Made by a program: the position numbers and the translations under genes. A stretch of 64,000 nt of DNA from Marivivens aquimaris. GTDB lineage: Bacteria > Pseudomonadota > Alphaproteobacteria > Rhodobacterales > Rhodobacteraceae. The stretch spans positions 744,001-808,000 of the forward strand of contig NZ_JADBGB010000001.1 in assembly GCF_015220045.1 (NCBI RefSeq). The letters are read 5' to 3'. Shown piece after piece: positions 49,120 to 58,110 of the stretch. The stretch's first letter is position 1. Every line of letters begins with the position of its first letter. Under the pieces are notes generated by a model, which saw nothing but the letters and a program-made list of their open reading frames with translations, did not search any database and was not told where the DNA came from.

Positions 49120-50862
49120 ATGAACCTGTTTTCCGATATCCGTGCGCTCGTGGTGGATTGCCTCGATGCCTTGGTCGCCGAAGGTGCGCTTCCCGAAGGG
49201 CTGGACTTTCAGAACGTCGCAGTAGAGCCGCCCCGTGATCCGCTTCACGGTGACATGGCGACCAACGCCGCGATGGTTCTTGCCAAGCCTGCCAAGATGA
49301 ACCCGCGTCAGATCGCTGAAGCGCTTGCTGCCAAGCTGCTCGCTGATCCGCGTATCACCATCGCCGAAGTTGCCGGTCCTGGTTTCCTGAACATGCGCCT
49401 CGATGGCTCGGTGTGGCAGGGTGTCGTGAAAACCGCGCTCGCAGATAGTGGCTACGGCCAATCGGAACTTGGCAAGGGCAAGAAGGTCAACGTCGAATAC
49501 GTGTCGGCAAACCCGACCGGCCCGATGCACGTTGGCCATACCCGCGGCGCCGTTTTCGGTGACGCGCTGGCGTCGCTGCTGGCCTATGCAGGCTACGATG
49601 TGACCCGTGAATACTACATCAACGATGGCGGCGCGCAGGTCGACGTTCTGGCGCGTTCGGCGTTCGAGCGTTACCGCGAGGCAAACGGTCTGGAGCCGGA
49701 GATTGCCGAAGGTCTCTATCCGGGTGATTATCTCATTCCGGTCGGTGAGGCGGTGAAAGAGAAGTTCGGCGACAGCCTCCTCGATAAGCCCGAAGCCGAA
49801 TGGCTGCCGGAAATCCGCGAAATCGCGACTGAAGCGATGATGGACATGATCCGCGGCGACCTTGCGTCGCTGGGCGTGAAGATGGATGTCTTCTCGTCGG
49901 AGAAAGCACTCTACGGCACCGGCAAGATCGAAAGTGCCATCGAAAAGCTGCGCGGCGACGGCCTGATCTACGAAGGCGTTCTGGAGCCGCCGAAGGGCAA
50001 GGTGCCGGAAGACTGGGAACCGCGCGAGCAGACCCTCTTCAAGTCGTCGGAATTTGGCGATGACGTCGACCGTCCGGTAAAGAAGTCGGACGGCTCGTGG
50101 ACCTATTTCGCCCCCGACATCGCCTACCACTATGACAAGTGCGAACGCGGTTTCGATATGCTGATCGACATCTTCGGTGCCGACCACGGTGGCTACGTGA
50201 AGCGTATGAAGGCGGCCGTTTCGGCGCTGTCGAACAACCGCGTTCCGCTCGATATCAAGCTGATCCAGCTGGTGAAGCTGTTCAAGAACGGCGAGCCGTT
50301 CAAGATGTCGAAGCGTGCGGGCACCTTTGTTACCCTGCGCGACGTGGTCGAGCAGGCCGGTGCCGACGTGACCCGTTTCCACATGCTGACCCGCAAGAAC
50401 GACGCGCCGCTGGACTTCGACTTCGACAAGGTGCTCGAACAGTCGAAGGACAACCCCGTCTTCTACGTGCAGTACGCCAACGCCCGTATCAACTCGGTCG
50501 TGGGTAAGGCCAAGGACGCTGGCATCGACGTCTCGGACGCCGCGCTGCAAGCTGCCGACCTGAACCTAGCGTCGAGCGAAGCGGAAACCGCCGTTGCCAA
50601 AAAGCTGGCCGAATGGCCGCGTCTGGTGGAGATCGCAGCGAAGGGGCAGGAGCCTCACCGCATCGCGTTCTACCTTTATGAACTGGCGTCGGAATTCCAC
50701 GGTCTGTGGAACAAGGGGAACGACGATACCTCCCTGCGTTTCTTGCAGGATGACAACATTGCCGCATCGCAAGCGAAAATTGCGCTCATCCGTGCAGTAG
50801 AGGTTGTTATTGCATCGGGCTTGGGTATCTTGGGCGTCGTACCGGCGAAAGAGATGCGATAA
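49120..50862 (+). CDS. argS: Arginyl-tRNA synthetase
   Basis: A 580-residue class I synthetase charging tRNA-Arg. The HIGH-like motif is [15 protein letters not shown] (about residue 130), the KMSKS-like motif [10 protein letters not shown] (about 390), and a DALR anticodon domain follows. The N-terminal Add1 domain starts at residue 1. ATG at 49120 is preceded by AGAGAGATAAAG. Length is normal. Confidence 0.97.
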   Translation: MNLFSDIRALVVDCLDALVAEGALPEGLDFQNVAVEPPRDPLHGDMATNAAMVLAKPAKMNPRQIAEALAAKLLADPRITIAEVAGPGFLNMRLDGSVWQGVVKTALADSGYGQSELGKGKKVNVEYVSANPTGPMHVGHTRGAVFGDALASLLAYAGYDVTREYYINDGGAQVDVLARSAFERYREANGLEPEIAEGLYPGDYLIPVGEAVKEKFGDSLLDKPEAEWLPEIREIATEAMMDMIRGDLASLGVKMDVFSSEKALYGTGKIESAIEKLRGDGLIYEGVLEPPKGKVPEDWEPREQTLFKSSEFGDDVDRPVKKSDGSWTYFAPDIAYHYDKCERGFDMLIDIFGADHGGYVKRMKAAVSALSNNRVPLDIKLIQLVKLFKNGEPFKMSKRAGTFVTLRDVVEQAGADVTRFHMLTRKNDAPLDFDFDKVLEQSKDNPVFYVQYANARINSVVGKAKDAGIDVSDAALQAADLNLASSEAETAVAKKLAEWPRLVEIAAKGQEPHRIAFYLYELASEFHGLWNKGNDDTSLRFLQDDNIAASQAKIALIRAVEVVIASGLGILGVVPAKEMR

Positions 50863-50932
50863 CGCACGCCGCCGGCCGAGCAGGCAACCCCGATGAAGCC
50901 CCGTCATTGCGCGTGGGCGCAATGAGGTAAAG

Positions 50933-51901
50933 ATGGCGACGTATTCCGACCTGAATGCGCCCCAAGGGCGGACTCCGAATGTAAGTCAAATTCTGAGTAA
51001 GGTCGGTGCCTTGTCCTCCGTGGCCCTTGTCGTCGTAATCGGCGTCTGGGGCTACCAGCTTGTCCAGAAAGATGCGCAGGGCGTTCCGGTGGTGCGAGCC
51101 ACCGAAGGCCCGATGCGCATCGCTCCCGCCGATCCCGAAGGCGATATCGCGCCGCACAAGGGCCTGTCGGTCAATGCGATCGCGGGCCTTGGCGGTGCCG
51201 TTGCGCCCGAAACCTCCTCGACCCTTTATCTGGCACCGCCGACTGTCGGCCTGACCATGGACGACCTGCGCGCCATGCCCACGGCAGAGCAGGGCGAAGT
51301 CCTCGCCGAAGGTGTCGATGCCAATTCGCCCGCTCCCGAAGTTCGCGAAATCGCGCTGCCGTCCGAGGAGGGCGAAGTGCCTGACGATGCGATTGCCGCG
51401 CTGGCCGATGCGCTGGCTGCCGGTATCTCTCCGCTCGTGAAGATCGAAACCGATACTCCGCCTGTGGCGACCGCAGTGAATGGCGTGTCGAGCGAGATTA
51501 TCGCCGACATCGTTCCCGCCTCTGTTCCTGGTGTGCGCGATGCACCGCGCCCGATCATGCGTCCGGGTACGCTGGCCGCTGCAGCGCGCCGCCCGATGCC
51601 TGCTGCTGATCTGCCCACTGACGCGAACGTCACCACGACCCCGATCCCCGTCGGCACGAACCTCGCGCAGCTTGGTGCTTTCGATGCGCCTGAAGTTGCG
51701 GCGCAAGAGTGGGTGACCTTCAACCAGCGGTATCCCGAATTGCTAGCCGGTAAGGAGCGCCTGATCCTTCAGGCCGAACGCGCGGGCAAGACGTTCTACC
51801 GTCTGCGCGCTGCGAACTTTACCGATCTATCCGATGCACGCCGTTTCTGTGCTGCCATTCAGGCGGAAGGCCCCGATTGCGTCCCTGTCGTCGTCCGCTA
51901 G
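50933..51901 (+). CDS. SPOR-domain cell-division-type protein
   Basis: A 322-residue protein with a short cytoplasmic start, one membrane helix (about residues 24-42), a long Pro/Ala-rich linker and a C-terminal SPOR domain (YRLRAANFTDLSDARRFC, about 295-312) that binds denuded peptidoglycan at the septum. It is 70 bases after argS, as in other Rhodobacterales. Role in division or envelope growth. Confidence 0.88.
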   Translation: MATYSDLNAPQGRTPNVSQILSKVGALSSVALVVVIGVWGYQLVQKDAQGVPVVRATEGPMRIAPADPEGDIAPHKGLSVNAIAGLGGAVAPETSSTLYLAPPTVGLTMDDLRAMPTAEQGEVLAEGVDANSPAPEVREIALPSEEGEVPDDAIAALADALAAGISPLVKIETDTPPVATAVNGVSSEIIADIVPASVPGVRDAPRPIMRPGTLAAAARRPMPAADLPTDANVTTTPIPVGTNLAQLGAFDAPEVAAQEWVTFNQRYPELLAGKERLILQAERAGKTFYRLRAANFTDLSDARRFCAAIQAEGPDCVPVVVR

Positions 51902-51978
51902 GGCCGCGCTGACCGCCTGACCGTTGACATCCGCGCGCGGGATGCGGAACCTGAGGCGTTGGCGGAACAAGGGTCGTT

Positions 51979-52770
51979 ATGTCCGATCTTTTCGAAGAAG
52001 ATAAAATGAGCGTCTCCGACCGCATCGCGGCGGAAGCGCTCATTGTGGACGTCGGATCGTTCGAAGGCCCGCTCGACCTTCTGCTGACGCTGGCACGCAC
52101 GCAAAAGGTCGACCTGCGGCAGATTTCGATGCTCGCGCTGGCCGAACAATACCTCGCTTTTGTCGAAAAAGCCCGCGAGTTGCGTCTGGAGCTTGCCGCC
52201 GATTACCTCGTGATGGCGTCATGGCTGGCGTTCCTGAAATCGCGCCTTCTACTTCCGCCCGATCCGACCGAGGATGGCCCGTCCGGTGAAGAACTTGCCG
52301 CGCACCTCGCGTTCCAGCTTGAAAGGCTGCAAGCCATGCGGGACTCTGCAGCGAAGCTGATGGCGCGGGACCAGAAGGGACGTGACTTCTTCGTGCGCGG
52401 CATTCCCGAGGATGTCGAACGCGTCCGCACCGTGCGCTATACCGCGACGCTGCTCGACCTCATGCAGGGCTACGCCCGCATCCGCACGCGCGACGATTTC
52501 CGCCCGTTCGTGTTTGATCGCGAACATGTCGACACGCTCGAACGTGCGCTGGAGCGGATGCGCCCGCTGATCGGCTATGCCCGCGAATGGACGCAGCTCG
52601 CGCAATACATGCCCGACGGTTGGGAGCAGGATAAAATGCGAACGCGTTCGTCCACCGCCGCGACCTTTGCAGCCGCGTTGGAGCTGGCCAAGGAAGGCCG
52701 CATCGACATCCGGCAGGGCGAGACGTTCGCGCCGATCCAGATCCGCAGAAAGAACAGGACCGATGACTGA
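51979..52770 (+). CDS. scpA: Segregation and condensation protein A
   Basis: A 263-residue kleisin of the SMC-ScpAB complex that compacts and separates chromosomes. The N-terminal SMC-binding part has VGSFEGPLDLLLTLARTQKV, the strongest ScpA signature. The C-terminal winged part lies after residue 200. It overlaps scpB by 8 bases. It follows the SPOR gene after 77 bases; the nagZ gene I remember between these in relatives is absent. Confidence 0.95.
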   Translation: MSDLFEEDKMSVSDRIAAEALIVDVGSFEGPLDLLLTLARTQKVDLRQISMLALAEQYLAFVEKARELRLELAADYLVMASWLAFLKSRLLLPPDPTEDGPSGEELAAHLAFQLERLQAMRDSAAKLMARDQKGRDFFVRGIPEDVERVRTVRYTATLLDLMQGYARIRTRDDFRPFVFDREHVDTLERALERMRPLIGYAREWTQLAQYMPDGWEQDKMRTRSSTAATFAAALELAKEGRIDIRQGETFAPIQIRRKNRTDD

Positions 52771-53416
52771 CACCACCGAAGACCCCAGCCTGTTCGAAGC
52801 GCCGACCGAGGGTGAGCAGGAGCGCATGGTTGAAGCCATCCTCTTTGCCAGTGCCGACCCGATCTCCCTGCGCGAACTCGCCGACCGGATGCCCCACGGC
52901 TGCGAGCCGGGGCGGGCTATTGATACGCTACAAAAGCGCTACGAAGGGCGCGGGTTCCGGCTGGTCAAGGTGGGCGAGGCTTGGGCCTTCCGAACCGCAC
53001 CGGATCTGGCCTATCTGATGCAGAAAGAGACGGTCGAGGTTCGTAAACTGAGCCGCGCTGCTATTGAGACGCTCGCTATCGTCGCCTACCATCAACCCGT
53101 CACCCGCGCCGAGATCGAAGAAATCCGCGGCGTCTCGGTGTCGCGCGGCACGCTCGACCAGTTGATCGAGATGGACTGGATCAAGCTCGGTCGACGTAAG
53201 ATGACACCTGGTCGCCCTGTGACGTTTCTCGTGACGCAAGAATTCCTCGACCACTTCGGGCTGGAAAGCGCGCGTGACCTGCCGGGGATCAAGGAACTGC
53301 GCGCTGCGGGCCTTCTCGATAATCGCCTCCCGCCGGGGCGTGAGGTTACGGGCAATCCGGACGACGACGAGGACGAGGATGACGACGATCAGGTCGAAAT
53401 GTTCGACGAGGATTGA
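52763..53416 (+). CDS. scpB: Segregation and condensation protein B
   Basis: A 217-residue partner of ScpA with two winged helices: MVEAILFASADPISLRELAD near the start and AIETLAIVAYHQPVTRAEIE, then RGVSVSRGTLDQLIEMDWI. The C-terminal tail is a run of Asp/Glu. The ATG at 52763 overlaps the scpA stop; the longer frame lies inside scpA. Confidence 0.95.
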   Translation: MTDTTEDPSLFEAPTEGEQERMVEAILFASADPISLRELADRMPHGCEPGRAIDTLQKRYEGRGFRLVKVGEAWAFRTAPDLAYLMQKETVEVRKLSRAAIETLAIVAYHQPVTRAEIEEIRGVSVSRGTLDQLIEMDWIKLGRRKMTPGRPVTFLVTQEFLDHFGLESARDLPGIKELRAAGLLDNRLPPGREVTGNPDDDEDEDDDDQVEMFDED

Positions 53417-53458
53417 TCGCCGCCCGCGCGATCTTACGTCATGGGGCAGGAGGCTCCG

Positions 53459-53653
53459 ATGGACCTAGCCAGACTGATTAATTTGCTCATCCGCACGCTG
53501 AACCGTCGCGGTGTGATCCGCGATATTCACAACAAAACGACGGGCAACAAGAACCGCACGCCCGCCGAACGCGCACGTTCGCAGCAGATCAACCAGACTA
53601 TGCGCAAAGGCATGCGGGCGATGCGCTTGCTCGCCCGCTTTGGCCGTTTCTAG
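53459..53653 (+). CDS. Hypothetical small basic protein
   Basis: A 64-residue very basic protein (start MDLARLINLLIRTLNRRG, end MRAMRLLARFGRF). A start six codons upstream (53441) is also open; the inner ATG has GGAGG 5 bases before it. Sits 42 bases behind scpB on the same strand and overlaps the P450 stop by 4 bases. Function unknown. Confidence 0.6.
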   Translation: MDLARLINLLIRTLNRRGVIRDIHNKTTGNKNRTPAERARSQQINQTMRKGMRAMRLLARFGRF

Positions 53654-54816
53654 CCCTTCGTCACCATTAGACTGTCCAGCCCGTGGAAGTGGAAGACGTT
53701 CGCGTATTGCGGCTCGCCTGCAAGCTTCAGCGCGGGCAGGCGGTCGAACAGCACACCCATCGCGACCTTGAGTTCCAGACGTGCCAGCGGCGCGCCGACG
53801 CAGAAATGGATGCCGCCGCCGAAGCTGGTGTTCGTGGGGCCTTTGCGCTCGGGATCGAAGGCGTTCGGGTCGGCATAGGCCGCCGGATCGCGGTTAGCCG
53901 CACCCAGTAGGCACCCGACCATCTGGCCGCGTTTCAGGTCGTGGCCAAAGACAGTGATGTCCTCGTAAACCCAGCGCGTGAACGTATGCAGCGGCGGGTC
54001 GAAGCGTATGATCTCTTCAACGCTTGCATCGCTGATCTCGGTCAGACCGCGCTCCAGCATGGTTTTGACGCCATTGCCCATCGTGTGAACGGTCGCCTCG
54101 TGACCGGCATTGAGCAGCAGGATGACTGTCGTGACCAGTTCGTCGGTGGAGAGCTTCTCGCCTTCCTCCTCTGCTGCGATCAGTTCGGACAGCAGGTCAT
54201 TCGCGGGGGCTTTGCGGCGGGCTTCGATATAGCCGACGATGAATTCGCGGAACTCGGTCGAGGCCTTCGCAGCAGCGTCTTCCACCTCGCGTGTACGGCG
54301 GGCCTGATACATCGCCACCATATCGTTCGACCAGCGCAGCAGATCCTCCGCGCGGTCCTCTGGCACGCCGAGCAGGCGGCAGATCACCACGACAGGGATC
54401 GGGCGGCAGAACGCATCGATCAGATCGAGCGGCCCTTCAGGGAAACGGTCGATCAGTTCGTTGGACAGTTCCTCGATATCACCTGCGAGCGACGCAATCC
54501 GGCGGGATGTGAACGCCCGCAGAACGAGGCTCCGCAAACGTTTGTGACGCGGTGCCTCCAGCTCCAGCATCGAATGCGCTTCGATATCATAGAATGGTTT
54601 GAGGTGCGGCGGGATCGGAGTTGCCTTCTCAGGCGGGATCTCACGTCCCAGACGGCGGTCTTTCAGAAGCGCGGAAACCGCTTCATGCGAGACAGCGCAA
54701 ACCATCTGGTAATCATCCCAGTAGAACAGGTCTCCGGCCGCGCGCACGGAGTCGTAAAACGGGTAGGGATTCTGGACAAAGGCGGGGTCGGTCGGGGACT
54801 GCTGGAAGTGCTTCAT
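53650..54816 (-). CDS. Cytochrome P450
   Basis: A 388-residue bacterial class I P450. The I-helix oxygen-activation motif is LLNAGHEATVH (about 235), the K-helix ExxR is VEEIIRFDPPLH, and the haem loop is FGGGIHFCVGAPLAR with the Cys ligand. No ferredoxin or reductase lies beside it, so electrons must come from elsewhere. ATG at 54816 is chosen from family length; the frame is open ten codons upstream. Divergent from dctB with a 59-base gap. Substrate unknown. Confidence 0.92.
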   Translation of the reverse strand: MKHFQQSPTDPAFVQNPYPFYDSVRAAGDLFYWDDYQMVCAVSHEAVSALLKDRRLGREIPPEKATPIPPHLKPFYDIEAHSMLELEAPRHKRLRSLVLRAFTSRRIASLAGDIEELSNELIDRFPEGPLDLIDAFCRPIPVVVICRLLGVPEDRAEDLLRWSNDMVAMYQARRTREVEDAAAKASTEFREFIVGYIEARRKAPANDLLSELIAAEEEGEKLSTDELVTTVILLLNAGHEATVHTMGNGVKTMLERGLTEISDASVEEIIRFDPPLHTFTRWVYEDITVFGHDLKRGQMVGCLLGAANRDPAAYADPNAFDPERKGPTNTSFGGGIHFCVGAPLARLELKVAMGVLFDRLPALKLAGEPQYANVFHFHGLDSLMVTKG

Positions 54817-54875
54817 GCGCGGAAGTTGCCCCTCCGCTCTGGTCAACGCAAGGGGACAGTCTGTATGTTCGCGAA

Positions 54876-56636
54876 ATGCGCTCCAATCTTTTCCAGAGGA
54901 TTATCGGTTTTGCGGCATTCGCTGTCTTCGTCGCCGTTCTGGCGAGCGGGGTTTACACGTTCGGCTTCCGCTCGGGCGTGGATCAATTGGCGCAGCGCGG
55001 GCGCTCCGATCTGGCGCTGGCGTCCGACCGTCTGACATCGGAATTACAAAGCTTTCGCGAACTGGCTTCGCTCATCGTCGACCACCCTGTGACCGAACGG
55101 GTCTTGGGTGGCGGCACAGCGGGGGAGGTGCTGTCCCGCATCGCTGACAAAACCGGCGCGCTGGAGATCGCGATCAGCCGCATTAACGGTCAGGAAATCG
55201 CAGTGGCGCGCGGCAACGCGGTGCGCGACGACAGCCGTCCCGGTTTCCAGCGGGCGATGGACGGCGCACTCGGGGTCGACCACCTCTATAGCGATCGCTT
55301 CGGGCGGCGGGTGTTCATATTTACCGCGCCAGTTTTCTCCCGCAGCGGGCCGGTGATCGGCGCGGTCGCCGTGACCGTCGACATCGAGATGATCGAGGCA
55401 TCGTGGCGCGGCGACAGACCGGCGGTGTTCTTTACCGACGATGAAAGCGTGGTCTTCGTCTCCAACCGGTCCGAGCTGGTGTTCCGGTCGCAGTCCGGTG
55501 ACATCCTCTCCGCCGTCAGCACCGACGACTACCGCGCGGGCGACATCGGGCCGTTCTTCAACTACGCCACCCGCCAGATCGCGGGGCACGAGGTCTGGGA
55601 CATTGACGGCGGGCGATATCTGCCAGCCGAGGCGCTGCACATCACCTTGCCGCTGCCGACTGTCGGCTTGGTCGGGGAGGCGCTGGTCGATATCTCGCCC
55701 GCCCGCCAGATCGCGGGCTTGCAAGCCGCCGCCGCAGCCGCGCTGGTGCTGGCGTTCGGCGCGATGCTCTACCTTGCCACCCTGCGCCGCCTGACGCTGG
55801 CCGAAGCGAACCGGAAACTCGAAGGCCGCGTGCTGGAGCGGACTGCCGAGCTTGAGGCCGTTGCGACCGACCTGCGTCATGAGGTCGAAGAACGTAAAGC
55901 CGCTGAGGCGAGGTTGAAGAAAGCGCAGGATGACCTTGTTCAGGCAGGGAAATTGTCCGCTTTGGGTCAGATGTCGGCGGGCATCAGTCACGAGTTGAAC
56001 CAGCCGCTGATGGCGATCCGGTCCTTTGCCGAAAACGCCGAAATGTTCCTTGAACGCGGCAAGCCCGAGAAGGCCGCGCAGAACCTCGACCGTATCTCCG
56101 AACTCGCCCGCCGCATGGGACGGATCATCAAGAACCTGCGCGCCTTCGCCCGTCAGGAGAACGAACCGCTGGCGGATGTGGACCTCGGATCGGCCATTGA
56201 GGCGACCTTGGAGATGGCCGCTGCGAAGGCGCATCACGAGCGGGCGCAGATCACTTGGAGAGGGCTCGATGCGCCGATCAAGGTGCGCGCTGGCGAGGTA
56301 AGGCTCCAACAGGTGCTGCTGAACCTCATCTCCAACGCCATCGACGCGCAGGAGGGGCAGGAGGCCAAGCAGGTCGAAATCCACGTCGTCCACGCCAGCC
56401 GCGTTGTGGTCAGCATCCGCGACCATGGACCGGGTATCGACGAGCCGGAGAAGATCTTCGATCCGTTCTATTCCACTAAAAAGGTCGGCGCCGCCGAAGG
56501 TATGGGCCTTGGCCTTTCGATTTCCTACGGTCTGGTGCAAAGCTTCGGGGGCGCGATCCGCGGGCGAAACCATCCCGACGGGGGCGCGGTATTTACTATC
56601 GAACTGGATGCTGCAAAGGAGCAGGGCGAGCCATGA
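54876..56636 (+). CDS. dctB: C4-dicarboxylate sensor histidine kinase, DctB type
   Basis: A 586-residue sensor. Two membrane helices (about residues 9-28 and 285-305) enclose a double-PDC/Cache-type periplasmic domain, as in DctB. A coiled coil leads to the kinase: H-box GQMSAGISHELNQPL, N-box LLNLISNAIDAQ, G-boxes DHGPGI and GMGLGLSIS. It overlaps the regulator gene by 4 bases, and the TRAP genes follow, so it should sense succinate, malate or fumarate. Confidence 0.9.
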   Translation: MRSNLFQRIIGFAAFAVFVAVLASGVYTFGFRSGVDQLAQRGRSDLALASDRLTSELQSFRELASLIVDHPVTERVLGGGTAGEVLSRIADKTGALEIAISRINGQEIAVARGNAVRDDSRPGFQRAMDGALGVDHLYSDRFGRRVFIFTAPVFSRSGPVIGAVAVTVDIEMIEASWRGDRPAVFFTDDESVVFVSNRSELVFRSQSGDILSAVSTDDYRAGDIGPFFNYATRQIAGHEVWDIDGGRYLPAEALHITLPLPTVGLVGEALVDISPARQIAGLQAAAAAALVLAFGAMLYLATLRRLTLAEANRKLEGRVLERTAELEAVATDLRHEVEERKAAEARLKKAQDDLVQAGKLSALGQMSAGISHELNQPLMAIRSFAENAEMFLERGKPEKAAQNLDRISELARRMGRIIKNLRAFARQENEPLADVDLGSAIEATLEMAAAKAHHERAQITWRGLDAPIKVRAGEVRLQQVLLNLISNAIDAQEGQEAKQVEIHVVHASRVVVSIRDHGPGIDEPEKIFDPFYSTKKVGAAEGMGLGLSISYGLVQSFGGAIRGRNHPDGGAVFTIELDAAKEQGEP

Positions 56637-57868
56637 TGACAAAGCGGGTTCTTCTGGTCGACGACGACCGCGAGGTGCGTGAGGCGCTGGGACAGACGCT
56701 GGAACTGGCGGACCTCGACCCGATCCTTGCAGGCTCGTTCGTGGAGGCGAAGGATCACATCGCCAAGGCTTTTGACGGCGTTGTCGTCAGCGATATCCGG
56801 ATGCCGGGGAAGGACGGTTTCCACCTGCTCGAATACGCGCAATTGCAGGACAAGGAACTGCCCGTCATCCTGCTGACCGGTGAGGGCGACATCCCGATGG
56901 CTGTGCGCGGGATTAGTGGCGGGGCGTTCAGTTTTCTGGAAAAACCCTGCGCCCCCAAGGACTTCCTGTCCACTGTTGAGAGAGCGCTGAAGACCCGCAA
57001 CCTCGTTCTGGAGAACCGCCGCCTCCGCCGCGAGGTGGAATCCGGTGACGCCGCCGCGCGGCTCTTGCGTGGTCAGTCCGAGCATTCGCGTAAGATGCGG
57101 GAGGCCGCACGTGCCGTTGCGCGCACCTCGGCGGATGTGCTCGTGACAGGCGAACCGGGCGTCGGGACCGCAAAGATGGCGGAGGTCGTGCATCTTCTGT
57201 CGGCGGGGTCGAACGCGCCGTTCCTGAAATACTCCGCCGCGTCGATGACAGGCGAGGCATTGGCGGTGGCGTTCCGTGACGGCTCTGACGGGTCGGTTTT
57301 CCTTGACGAAATTGCGCGTCTTTCGCCAGCTGCACAGTTCTCGCTGCTCGAATTGATGGAAGGTCACGACCGCCCTCGTGTGATTGCAGGCACCTACCTC
57401 GATCTGGAGAAGGAAGCGGGTGAGGGGCGGTTTTCGCCCGACCTCTACTATCGCCTGCAAGCCGCAACGATCCGCATCCCGCCGCTGCGTGAACGGCCCG
57501 AGGATATCCCCGTCCTCTTCCGCCACTACGTGAACATCGCTTGCGAACAGTCCGACCTTCCGGTGCCGCAAGTGACGCCGGAAGTTATCGCCAAGCTGAT
57601 GGCGCAAGAATGGCCGGGCAATGCGCGGTCGTTGATGAACGCCGCGATGCGGTTCGCGATGGGCCTGTCGGACGGCGAGGATGCGCGAGCCGAAGAGCTC
57701 GGCCTTAATGAACAGCTAGCGCAGGTCGAGCGCTCGCTTCTCTCGGCGGCGTTGATGCGTCATCATGGTAATGCAACCGAGGCGGCAAAGGGCCTGAAGC
57801 TGCCGCGCAAAACGTTCTACGACAAGCTGGTCAAACACGGGATTCGAGCGGAAGAGTACCGTCTGTGA
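56633..57868 (+). CDS. dctD: DctD-like response regulator with degenerate AAA+ domain
   Basis: A 411-residue NtrC-type regulator. The receiver is typical (LLVDDDREV, phosphoacceptor Asp in VVVSDIRMPGKDG). In the central AAA+ domain, Walker A reads GEPGVGTAK, so the Lys of GxxGxGK is Thr, and the GAFTGA loop that contacts sigma-54 is missing: only ASMTGEALAV stands where it should be. Walker B (GSVFLDEIARL) is kept. A Fis-type HTH ends the protein (NATEAAKGLKLPRKTFYDKL). It probably activates a sigma-70-type promoter for the downstream dctPQM. Confidence 0.88.
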   Translation: MMTKRVLLVDDDREVREALGQTLELADLDPILAGSFVEAKDHIAKAFDGVVVSDIRMPGKDGFHLLEYAQLQDKELPVILLTGEGDIPMAVRGISGGAFSFLEKPCAPKDFLSTVERALKTRNLVLENRRLRREVESGDAAARLLRGQSEHSRKMREAARAVARTSADVLVTGEPGVGTAKMAEVVHLLSAGSNAPFLKYSAASMTGEALAVAFRDGSDGSVFLDEIARLSPAAQFSLLELMEGHDRPRVIAGTYLDLEKEAGEGRFSPDLYYRLQAATIRIPPLRERPEDIPVLFRHYVNIACEQSDLPVPQVTPEVIAKLMAQEWPGNARSLMNAAMRFAMGLSDGEDARAEELGLNEQLAQVERSLLSAALMRHHGNATEAAKGLKLPRKTFYDKLVKHGIRAEEYRL

Positions 57869-57870
57869 AG

Positions 57871-57919
57871 GTGTGCGGATTTTCGCACAGTTGTCGCTAA
57901 CACCTGTGTGGATTTCCGC
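57871..57919. promoter_or_regulatory. Paired TGTGyGGATTTyCGC sites upstream of dctP
   Basis: TGTGCGGATTTTCGC (57872-57886, inside an imperfect palindrome closing with GCACA) and TGTGTGGATTTCCGC (57905-57919) lie 33 bases apart, about three helical turns, on the same face. They begin 3 bases behind dctD. They fit binding sites for the DctD-like regulator. A TATAAC box at 57964-57969 with poor -35 lies downstream, and no GG-N10-GC sigma-54 promoter is seen. Confidence 0.6.
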
Positions 57920-57990
57920 CATGCCGCACCTGCGAAGGTACTCTTTAAGCAGGCCAATCCCTGTATAACTACCCAAAAATAAACAGAAAA

Positions 57991-58021
57991 ACGGCTCTCT
58001 ATGCATTATTTGCATAGCCGT
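57991..58021. promoter_or_regulatory. Hairpin in dctP leader
   Basis: CTATGCA-TTATT-TGCATAG forms 7-base perfect arms (57999-58017), extended by ACGGCT/GCCGT with a bulge. It lies about 90 bases before dctP, downstream of the TATAAC box. It could be a leader hairpin that protects mRNA or a further operator; the lack of a U-tract argues against a terminator. Confidence 0.45.
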
Positions 58022-58110
58022 GTTGCGCTACCCGATCCCTTACCAGTTTAACAGATGCAGACGCTCCCAGAGGAAGGGAGCGCGGATCTACACTCTTGGG
58101 AGGGAAACCA

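Noticed and set aside
49015..50550. 511-codon minus-strand frame opposite argS
   Set aside because: Shadow of argS, rich in His/Arg/Val as antisense frames usually are.
55044..56642. 532-codon minus-strand frame opposite dctB
   Set aside because: dctB has all kinase motifs in the plus strand.
57991..58021. Hairpin before dctP as an intrinsic terminator or riboswitch
   Set aside because: No U-tract follows and the leader is too short for a known riboswitch.
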